DNA from: Macrostomum hystrix
Lineage: Eukaryota; Platyhelminthes; Macrostomidae
Assembly (NCBI GenBank): GCA_950097015.1
Contig: CATNEN010000030.1
Coordinates: 1,039,001 to 1,103,000, forward strand
Direction: 5' to 3'
Length of the DNA: 64,000 bases
The translations under genes and the position numbers were made by a program. This document shows, piece by piece, positions 11,401 through 20,239 of the stretch. How positions within the stretch are numbered: the first letter of the stretch is position 1; each line of letters begins with the position of its first letter. A model generated the notes under the pieces. That model searched no databases. It was not told where the DNA came from and worked only from the letters and a program-made list of their open reading frames with translations.

Positions 11401-14400
11401 CAACGAGTGCGGATGCAGGGCGTACTGAATGTTGCACTCGCCGACAATGTTGAAATGGCGAATGACTTTCAGGGCGGTCTCGCGCAGCATGTGGTACTCC
11501 TCGTTGGACAGCGTCTGGCTGGGCGCCACCACGATCGAGTCGCCGGTGTGGATGCCCAGAGGGTCGAAGTTCTCCATGTTGCACACCGTGATGCAGTTGT
11601 TCGCAGCGTCCCGAACCACCTCGTATTCGACCTCCTTCCAGCCCAGCAGCGACTTCTCGATCAGCACCTGGCGGAGTTTATCGATCAGTTTGACAGCTGT
11701 TCAGTCCATGGACTGGGCGCCGCCCAGGTTGCAGGAGGGCTGCAGGTATCACTTGTGTCATCATTTGATGACACTAGACCCGCTACCAGCGAGGAGGCAA
11801 TTCTGCCCATTTCGCTGACTCCTGAGCACACGCGCACAGATACCGAACGCAGGCACACGCTCACACATGTGTGTACATCTGCCCTGACTTTCTTATCGTC
11901 AGGCAGTGTACACTTTCACAGTGCCTTGGAGGTTGGGCCTCAAGGGCGTAAATTGCACGACAAGCCCCTAAGCCTTCTCTCCGCGGCTGCGCCCCAAATC
12001 AATGTGGCCTCGCCGCGGAATCGAGCTCAGGGACGTTGGCGCGAGTGGCAAACGCGTTAACCGCATTAGCCGACCAACCCATACCCGAATTGCAATCCAA
12101 AATTATTCTGGCGCCTACTTGACGGCTGAGAGAACTGAAGCAGTGGGGAATTAATTAGTTTTTCTAGGGCTGAGATTCGAACTCCCGACCTCTTAAACAC
12201 TAGGCTAAGGTCTCTGAGCTCTCGATTCCGCGACGAGACCACATTCATTTTGGGGCGCAGCTGCGCAGAGAAGGCTTGGGGGCTTGTCGTGCAATTTACG
12301 GCCTTGAGGGCCAACCTCAAAGGCACAGTGAGTGTGTACACTGCCTGACGATGACACTAGGGCACTAGGACACTAGGATTCAGGGCAGATGTACACACCT
12401 ATGTGAGTGTGCGCTCAGGAGTCAGCATAATGGCCTCCTCACTGACTGCGGGTCTAGTGTCAGCAAATGATGTGCAAATATGACTAATTTTCAGAGGCCA
12501 TCCAGACGCACCTGATTCGTGATGGCGAACGCCTTGCGGCAGATTTCCACCAGGTTGGCCTCGTCCTTGGCCAATCCGGAGCCGAGGCCGCCCAGAGCGA
12601 AGGCGGCCCGCACCATGACCGGGTAGCCAATATTTTGCGCGGCCTTGATGGCCTCCGAGACCCTGGTGACGGCCACGCTTGGCGCGAGTTTCTCGTTGAT
12701 GCGCTTCAGCTCCTCGGCGAAGGTCTCGCGGTCCTCCGTCAGCTTGATGTCGTGTATCTGGGTGCCCAGAACGCGGACGTTGTTCTTTTCCAAGACGCCA
12801 GATTCGTGCAGCTCAATGCCAACATTCAGTGCGGTCTGGCCGCCCATAGACAGCAGGATGCCGTCGGGTCGTTCGCGTTCGATCACCTGATTGCGCGGGG
12901 AATTTTATTACTTTCCTTAATAACAATGTCTACTAATAGTAGTGAGAAATCGGAACGTTTCACAAATTTGATTGGCAAAGCTCTACTAATAGTAGCGCTA
13001 CAAAGCGGTTTTTCTTCGCAAAAAATCGATTCGATTGCAAGCACAGATTTGCTTATTTTTAGAAAAATTTCTACATTTCAGACTAGCTAGCTTAACTTTT
13101 TTAAACAAAGGGGTCAGCAAAATGAGAAGAGATGAGACACGGGAGAGATGAGACACTGGAGGGATGAGACATGGAGGGGATGAGACAGGGGAGATGAGAC
13201 AGGGAAGGATGAGACAGGGGAAGGATGAGACAGGGAGGGATGAGACAGGGGAGGGATGAGACAGGGAGGGATGAGAGAAGGGAGAGATATGACACTGGAG
13301 AGATGAGATAGTGGAGAAATTAGACCCCATGTAGATGAGGCAGGGGAGAGACAAAGAAGAGGTGACATAGGGGAGAGACGAAATACGGGAGAGGGATAAG
13401 ACACAGAGGAGATATCAGATTGAGAGGATGCATGAGACACAAGGGAGAGATGAGAAACAGAGGAGAGATGTAACACTGGAGAGATGAGATACGGGAGGGA
13501 TGAGACACGAGAAAGTGTTTCTTACCTTAGTAACAAACTCGGCTGTCACAGGCAGGAAGTAGACCATATCTGCCTGTTTCTCGCCCTCCGCGTTAGTCTG
13601 CACGCTGGCAATGTTGGGATTCATAAGTACAGTTTTCACGCCTTCCTCTTTCAGAGCTTTGATTGCCTGGGAGCCGGAGTAGTCAAACTCTCCAGCCTGA
13701 CCAATGGAAAGTCCGCCGGAGCCCAGCACCAGCACCTTGGACACCGGGACTCGGCGGGATTCAACGAGCTTCGGCTCCGGCATGATGACAGTTGCCGATC
13801 GGGTGCGCACCATCTCCATGAAGGCGTCGAAAAGGAACTGAGTGTCGGTTGGACCGCCGCAGGCTTCGGGGTGGAACTGGGCGGTGAAGATAGGCTTCTC
13901 TGTGCACATGATGCCCTCATTCGAGCCGTCGTTGGCGTTGATGAACAATGGCCTCCAGCCAACAGGCAGATGGTCTGTGTTAATAGCGAAGCCGTGATTC
14001 TGAGACGTAATGAATGCCTGCTTAGTGACTAGATTAAGCACCGATTGGTTGTGGCCGCGATTGCCCAATGGCATCTTGTAGCTGGTGCAGCCGGCAGCTA
14101 GGCCAACCAGCTGGTTGCCGCAGCAGATGCCGAATACGGGCTCGTTGCGAGTGTTGATCACCTGTGGTTATAAATAGCATCTTGCAATTTGTGAATGCTC
14201 TTTAATTTGTTTTATTGGCCTCTAAAACAACTGACTAATTGACCTGTCGATACCTATTGGCCTCCTAAAAAGTCAATAATTGGCCTCAAAAATATTTCAA
14301 TGATTAAGCTTTTAAATAAGCCACTAATTGACCTCTCAAAAAGGTACCTAATTGACTTTTAAAATAGGGCTCTAATTGACCTACTAAATATGGCATTAAT

Positions 14401-17400
14401 TGGCCAAATTAAATAGTACACTAATTGACCTTTTAAATAGGGCACTAATTGACTTCTTAAATAAGTCACTAATTGACTTTTAAAATGAGGCACTAATTGG
14501 CCTCCTAAATAGGGCTCTAGTTGGCCTACTAAATTACCCACAAATTTGGCCTTTTAAATTTGTCTATAATTTACCCTTTAGATAAGCCCCTACCTGGCCT
14601 CTTAAATGGCTGTGTGACTTGCCATAAATTATTTTTGTAAGTGTTCTTCAATAAACTCTGGGCATCTCAAACTCTGCTCACTAGACGCTAGATAATGGGC
14701 CTTATAAAAACATCAAAATTCTAAAAAAACTAAGACAATTAAGTGCAAATATGTACCTTGCGAATATGATCAATGGTGGTGGTGATCAGTGCCGGATCTC
14801 CGGGGCCGTTAGTGATGAACAGGCCGTCATAATGGTCCTCGGTGAAGTCGTAATTCCAGGGCACCAGGTGAACTTCGGCGCCTCTAGCGCACAGCATTTT
14901 GATCATATTGTGCTTGACACCGCAGTCGACAGCCACAATCTTGTGCGGGTTGCCCTTACCGAAGATGCGAACCTCGGGTGTTGAAACCTTCGAAGTAACG
15001 ATAGGTTAATAAAGCACTATCAGACTACTCATAGTAGGTGAACACGTGGTTGATGCTTTTGCTTATTTGATTATGCGCAAAAAGTAAAATCAATATCTAA
15101 TTTGATTTTTCGATTAATAATCCAACCCATGACTATACAAATCTTATAATCTCTAATCCCAAATCCCGAATTCATTAATTAAAAATCCAGTCATACCTGC
15201 AAATATTTAATCCTTGAATAGCTTATTCCCAAATTTTGTGCATAGAAATCCTCGAACTTAAAAGCCTGTAACCACACTTTCCTAAATCCGAAATGCAAAA
15301 TCAAATATCTGAAAGTTGATCTGGGATCCTTAAATCCTGAAATCATGCATCCTTACATACATAAATTCGATGAGATCCCACATCGTGAAATCCCACATCG
15401 TGAAATCCCACATCCCGAAATCCCACATCCTGAAATCCCACATCCTGAAATCCCACATCCTGAAATCCCACATCCTGAAATCCCACATCCTGAAATCCCA
15501 CATCCTGAAATCCCACATCCTGAAATCCCACATCCTGAAATCCCACATTATGAAATATCACATCCTGAAACCCCACATCCCGAAATCCTACATCTTGAAA
15601 TAAAAAAACGTTAAACTTTAAGTCTCATATCGTAAAATTCCACAGCTTGAAGTCGCACATCCTGAAATCCAAAATTCTGAAATCCCACATCCTGAAATCC
15701 AAAATTATGAAATCCCACATCCTGAAATCCAAAATTATGAAATCCCACATATCAAAATCGCACACCTTAAAGTCCCAAATGAAGAACTAAATCTTAAAAC
15801 CCAGGATACTCGTAATTATGCGAACAGACAAATATCCCATTTGAAAGCCCTAAATTTGAAATCTTCAACACTCAATCGGGCTCACCTCAGCTGTGAGATT
15901 CCTCAGGTTGGGATTGTGAAACTCAGTCAGCGGCTGATCAGCGAACTCAATCTTGCCCAGCAGGGTGCCCCGATCGCGAATCTTTTTAGTGAGCAGCCTG
16001 GTGTCGATACCGGACAGGGCCGGCACGCCCTCCCGTTTCAGCCAATGAGAGAGCGAATGAGCCGACTTCCAGTGGCTGTGATCCACGGAGTAGTCCTGCG
16101 AAATTGTGAGTGGGTCATTATTACTTACCGTTGCTCAAACTGCTTACATAGTTCTGTGGAGGGTCAAATGACCTCTAAAGTCAGTCATTCCGGGGGTCGA
16201 TTGACTGGATGTTTAAGTCATATCGGGGATCAAATGACCTCTTAACTTATTCCGGGGGGTCAAATGACCTCTTGACTTATTCGGGGGGTCAAATGACCTC
16301 TTGACTTATTCAGGGGGGTCAAATGACCTCTTGACTTATTCAGGGGGGTCAAATTACCTCTTGACTAATTCGGGGGTCAAATGACCTCTTGACTTATTCA
16401 GGGGGTCAAATGACCTCTTGACTTATTCAGGGGGGTCAAATGACCTCTTGACTTATTCGGGGGGTCAAATGACCTCTTGACTTATTCAGGGGGTCAAATG
16501 ACCTCTTGACTTATTCGGGGGGTCAAATGACCTCTTGACTTATTCAGGGGGGTCAAATGACCTCTTGACTTATTCAGGGGGGTCAAATGACCTCTTGACT
16601 TATTCAGGGGGGTCAAATGACCTCTTGACTTATTCAGGGGGGTCAAATGACCTCTTGACTTATTCAGGGGGGTCAAATGACCTCTTGACTTATTCAGGGG
16701 GTCAAATGACCTCTTGACTTATTCGGGGGTCAAATGACCTCTTAACTTATTCAGGGGGGTCAAATGACCTCGACTTATTCAGGGGGGTCAAATGACCTCG
16801 ACTTATTCGGGGGGTCAAATGACCTCTTGACTTATTCAGGGGGGTCAAATGACCTCTTGACTTATTCAGGGGGGTCAAATGACCTCTTGACTTATTCGGG
16901 GGGTCAAATGACCTCTTGACTTATTCAGGGGGGTCAAATGACCTCTTGACTTATTCGGGGGGTCAAATGACCTCTTGACTTATTCAGGGGGTCAAATGAC
17001 CTCTTGACTTATTCGGGGGTCAAATGACCTCTAAAGTTCTTCCGGGGGTCAAATCGTCTCTAAAATTATTTCTAAGGACCTACTGAATTCTACCCTAGTT
17101 ATGACCTATTAAAGATTATTCAAGTGGTTAAAAATGATCTAAAATTGAGTTTCCGTTATTCGCAAAAATAATTTGAGCTTAACACCTGCACAATGAGACC
17201 GGAAATGTGCACTGCGTCCGATTCCACATTCAATCTTAATCCGTTGGCGTCCACAGCCTGAGTGTCTGGGACACCGTAGTTTCCCACAATGGGATAAGTG
17301 AGCACCAGAATCTGGCCGCGATAGCTGGGATCTGTCAGCGACTCCGGATAGCCGGTTAAGCCAGTGTTAAACACGACCTCGCCGGATGAGGACTTGTCGG

Positions 17401-17560
17401 CGCCAAACGAATAGCCGCTGAACTCCGTGCCGTCCTCCAGCACCAGGCGGGCCTTGTTGGGCAGGACCAGGCGGCGACCAGCCGAGCTGAAGCTGCGGCA
17501 CTTCATGGCCAGCGCCGGCAGTCGGCGACTCAAGAGACTGCTCAGCATCGCGGGCGCCAT
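5467..17560 (-). CDS. CPS1: Mitochondrial carbamoyl-phosphate synthetase (CPS I/III type), complete, 13 exons
   Basis: Exons (minus): 17560-17186, 16095-15886, 14987-14757, 14161-13526, 12886-12512, 11667-11201, 10888-10285, 9687-9247, 8871-8569, 8238-7975, 7355-7164, 6469-6176, 5580-5467. All join in phase at GT-AG sites into about 1501 aa, the usual CPS I length; the ATG at 17560 starts a basic Ser/Arg/Leu-rich, acid-free stretch typical of a matrix transit peptide. Order: small-subunit and glutaminase domains (residues ~40-400), two ATP-grasp halves, then the C-terminal allosteric domain. The glutaminase shows [15 protein letters not shown] with Cys285, plus QFHPE with His369 and Glu371, so the catalytic triad is present. 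Mammalian CPS1 has Ser at the Cys position. This predicts glutamine-dependent CPS III-like activity. ATEAT, the Trp after it and INLPNN in the allosteric domain match the N-acetylglutamate site of CPS1. There is no fused dihydroorotase or transcarbamylase, so it is not CAD. Confidence 0.95.
6530..7040. repeat. 32-bp minisatellite in CPS intron 11
   Basis: About 16 copies of a 32-bp unit containing CCTGCCTTCCCTACACACAC then CTTTCCCTTCA, with small TTCCC/CCC length variants. It sits in the CPS intron between exons 7355-7164 and 6469-6176, ending about 50 nt before the acceptor. The plus-strand ORFs here (His/Pro/Phe-rich) are frame-cycling artefacts. Confidence 0.9.
7541..7885 (-). repeat. 60-bp tandem array carrying tRNA B-box-like motifs, CPS intron 10
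   Basis: Six units of almost exactly 60 bp. Read on the minus strand each contains GGGAGTTCGAATCTCAG or a close variant, which fits the RNA polymerase III B box (GWTCRANNC), plus a second GGTTCGAGCAAC. The same B-box phrase occurs singly at 12176 and 40065 and in the tRNA-like heads near 9925, 44015 and 45140, so the array looks amplified from a SINE fragment. Confidence 0.8.
9874..10255 (+). mobile_element. Composite SINE: family-2 element interrupted by a family-1 head, CPS intron 7
   Basis: A tRNA-like head with A box TAGCCTAGTGG (9879) and B box GGTTCGATTCC (9923) matches the head at 43988. From about 9990 to 10130 it switches to the other SINE family (CTAACGCG then GCTCGATTCC and GCAGCCGCGGAGAGAA). 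It then returns to the family-2 tail (CCATGGACTGAACAGCCGTA at about 10181), which also follows the head at 44098. This reads as a truncated family-1 copy inserted into, or fused with, a family-2 copy. No clean target duplication was found. Confidence 0.7.
11697..12085 (-). mobile_element. SINE family 1, reverse orientation, CPS intron 5
   Basis: On the minus strand this runs from a tRNA-like head (about 12060; GAGCTCGATTCCGCGG) through GCAGCCGCGGAGAGAAGG and TCGTGCAATTTACGCCC to the TCAGCGAAATGGGCAGAATT and CATTTGGTG-like 3' part, matching the full copy at 45282-45614. It is flanked at 11697 by a fragment of the family-2 tail (CAGTCCATGGACTG). ORFs here are shadows of the SINE. Confidence 0.8.
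12166..12482 (+). mobile_element. SINE family 1, forward orientation, with an opposed tRNA-like head
   Basis: From about 12205 the sequence follows the family-1 body on the plus strand (GCTCTCGATTCCGCG, GTCGTGCAATTTACGGCC, ACTGCCTGACGATG, GCTCAGGAGTCAGC). Its tRNA-like start is replaced by a reversed head (GAGATTCGAACTCCCGACC at 12174). It ends about 30 bp from the exon ending at 12512. With the reverse copy at 11697-12085 it forms an inverted pair inside CPS intron 5. Confidence 0.75.
13108..13515. repeat. GAGACAGGGG-family minisatellite with a solo hAT-like terminus, CPS intron 4
   Basis: About 25 degenerate units of about 15-17 bp around GATGAGACAGGGGAGG. The left edge (13108-13121) is AAGGGGTCAGCAAA, identical over 14 nt to the reverse complement of the right end of the hAT-like element at 40754. 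The right edge comes within about 11 nt of the splice donor at 13525. Confidence 0.85.
14200..14610. repeat. Degenerate ~27-bp repeat in CPS intron 3
   Basis: About 14 diverged copies of a motif like GGCACTAATTGACCTTTTAA with AAATAG between. It is much more degenerate than the neighbouring arrays, suggesting an older array no longer being homogenised. Confidence 0.75.
15370..15760. repeat. 15-bp minisatellite in CPS intron 2
   Basis: About 16 tandem copies of CATCCTGAAATCCCA from 15370 to 15600, then scattered decayed copies to about 15760. The 15-bp unit gives stop-free five-residue repeats on both strands (HPEIP on plus), which are not genes. Confidence 0.9.
16150..17050. repeat. 30-bp minisatellite in CPS intron 1 with inverted RGGTCA half-sites
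   Basis: About 29 copies of a 29-31-bp unit, mostly varying in the length of a G-run. Each unit carries GGGTCAAATGACCT, two RGGTCA nuclear-receptor half-sites as an inverted repeat spaced by two bases, followed by CTTGACTTATTCAGG. The array fills most of the first intron of CPS (17185-16096). Confidence 0.9.
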
Positions 17561-17580
17561 AGCTGAAAAATAGATATTTA
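17561..17580 (-). other. 3' splice acceptor two bases upstream of the CPS start codon
   Basis: On the minus strand CTATTTTTCAG is followed by CT and then the ATG at 17560. Either a 5' UTR intron ends here or this is a spliced-leader trans-splice site; the sequence alone cannot decide. It argues against a promoter directly at the ATG. Confidence 0.5.
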
Positions 17581-17654
17581 TAGATCTCCTTTTTAAAGTA
17601 AATTATCTTTTAATATTCCTAACTAAATTAGAACCTGTGTTTCTTTATATATTT

Positions 17655-17865
17655 CTCACCAGGTGTTATAACAAGGTGTTATGACAAGGTGTTATGACAA
17701 GGTGTTATGACAAGGTGTTATGACAAGGTGTTATGACAAGGTGTTATGACAAGGTGTTATGACAAGGTGTTATGACAAGGTGTTATAACAAGGTGTTATG
17801 ACAAGTTGTTATGACAAGGTGTTATGACAAGTTTTTATGACAAGGTGTTATGAAAAGGTTGAGAA
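17655..17865. repeat. 13-bp minisatellite upstream of CPS
   Basis: About 16 copies of GGTGTTATGACAA with few substitutions (GTTGTTATGACAA, TTTTTATGACAA). It starts about 95 bp upstream of the CPS start codon. Confidence 0.95.
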
Positions 17866-19204
17866 AAACTTTCTAGATCCTAAGTTACAACACCTACTTT
17901 AATAACTATACCTATTTTTTTTCAAAAAACGTAACATAAAACGAAACTGAGACATAATGAAGGGATTGCAAGACAATAAACATCTCATGACGGTAATAAC
18001 TTTCAACAATAACAAAAATAACAATAGCAATAATAAAGCTGGAATAGCATTATTAACAGTAGCAGTATTCAGCGGGTCACACAGATCACACTCGGTTTGC
18101 TGGCATTGAGTAGTATACTTACGTAATTGTTATTGAGTTATAGTATAGTTAAATATGTAAATTATTATTATATTGATCAAATTTTGTTTCATTTTTTAAC
18201 AATAGTGTCCATGTAAATTAAATTACGGATTTTAAAAAATGTCAATTTTTTAAGACACAGATGGCCCTGGGTAACAATAATAGTGTCCATTTGTCAAACA
18301 TCAAAAGCAGAATTACACTAATAATTTCAATTAAGCACAATTATTATAATCATCTGATTAAAACATATCAAACTACAAAACAGCTGTTCGCTTATAAATA
18401 AAATAATCAAGACAAAGCGAAGCAATTAAGGAAATTTGGTGAGACAAAAATTATAGTATACATACTCTCAGAACAAATCTGTCTACTTATAGTAGCATCA
18501 TAGCATAAAAAGTTATGAATGTCAAAAAAATAATTAAAGAAAATATTTGAAACAATAAGAGAGCTGTCCGTACGCTTTAGATAGAGCAAAAATCTGAGAA
18601 AGTGAGGTAAGACGTGAAGCTTAATTTTGGTACAATAATGATAGAAATATATTATTGCATATCTAGAAGCTTATAAAGCAGAACTGCATTGAAAAAAGTG
18701 ATTAATAAAAATAGAGAATTTTCGAATTGAGAAAAAAACTGAAAAAAACTTCGTTGCACGAGTTTTATACCCACTAAAAAGCTTGTGAGTTAAACAGTCA
18801 GAATAATAAATAAATATATTGTAGGTATGTAAGTGAATGCAATTTGGAAGTGGCATACAGAATACGTCATTTGAGGATTTTTTAAGTTCAAAACCTGTCA
18901 GCAACTTTTAGCGATCAGTAGTATCTGAAGAGTATTATGCCAGATAATGAATATTTTTGTGAATAGCTATTTTTTAGATTATATTGGGAATAAAAGTGCT
19001 TTCAGTGACGCTTAGAGCGTGCTCAACTACTGAGACTAAATATCAACAATAGGTTAAACATATGGCACGAAAACCACAACTACATACAATAGCTTCTTAA
19101 AGAACATAACACAGGATTTTCCAAAACATTTAATGCAACTACGAAGCAGAAATTTTTTTTCTATAAACTGTCAGTCCATAAATAATTAAACATTTATTTT
19201 TAGG
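17866..19204. other. AT-rich intergenic spacer; nothing recognised
   Basis: Single-copy AT-rich sequence between CPS and the RILP-like gene. It probably contains the CPS upstream region. The short ORFs have no family resemblance and low-complexity composition. Confidence 0.4.
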
Positions 19205-19690
19205 GGATTTCTAGGGTACAGGGGAAATCCCTAAACTGAAATCATGGGTGTAGGGGAAATTCTTAAACTGAAATCATGGGTGTAGGGGAAATCCCTAAAC
19301 TGAAATCATGGGTATAGGGGAAATCCCTAAACTGAAATCATGGGTGTAGGGGAAATTCTTAAACTGAAATCATGGGTGTAGGAGAAATCCCTAAACTGAA
19401 TTCATGGGTGTAGGGGAAATCCCTAAACTGAAATCATGGGTATAGGGGAAATCCCTAAACTGAAATCATGGGTGTAGGGGAAATCCCTAAACTGAAATCA
19501 TGGGTATAGGGGAAATCCCTAAACTGAAATCATGGGTGTAGGGGAAATTCCTAAACTGAAATCATGGGTATTGGGAAAATCCCTAAACTGAAATCATGGG
19601 TATAGGGGAAATCCCTAAACTGAAATCATGGGTGTAGGGGAAATTCCTAAACTGAAATCATGGGTATTGGGAAAATCCCGAAATGGCAAT
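19205..19690. repeat. 32-bp minisatellite with kappaB-like decamers
   Basis: About 15 copies of a 32-bp unit containing GGGGAAATCCCTAAACTGAA and ATCATGGGTGTA. Intact units carry GGGAAATCCC (reverse complement GGGATTTCCC), a match to the kappaB consensus GGGRNWYYCC; some units are broken to GGGGAAATTCTT. Located downstream of the RILP-like stop codon. Confidence 0.9.
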
Positions 19691-20239
19691 TGGTGTTGCA
19701 AAGGAAATCCTGAGGCGACACTAAAAATTATTGGGAATTTCTCAGAACAAAAATACTCAGAAAGCTCGGAGATGGTGCTCAGTGCACGCCAAATGTCCTC
19801 ATGCTCGCATAGATTAAGAAGATAATTGATGTGCCAAAAAGGCGTAGTGACTGACTTGACAAAATGAATAACAAAACTTTATAAATACGAGTAATTCTCA
19901 CTTGCAATACCAGTAGTTAAGTGTGTCAACAATGTGGCAAATGTACTTTTATACAGTCTTTCCTGTTCAGTCTTGTGCATCGTTGTCGTTGCCACCGCGC
20001 CATCGTTGCCCGCTACCGGCTGTTAGAGAAAATCGCCTTCGGAAGCTGAAGTTAAATGAAGGATTTTTTCTGGTTGGATAAAAAACGGATAAGCGCACAC
20101 GCACAAGCTACTTAAAGTAGACCGGGGTTTGCATCGGAAAAAAATTCTGACAAGGCGTAAAAACAGTCACTTAAGCAAAAAAGCTAAAAGTTTCAGGTAT
20201 AAAAGAGAATATGCTGTAAACGTGCATGGTGGGCATACT

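Noticed and set aside
5467..17560. CAD (pyrimidine-pathway multifunctional protein) as identity
   Set aside because: The protein has a mitochondrial leader, ends after the allosteric domain with a stop at 5467, and its 1501-residue length and C-terminus follow CPS I/III.
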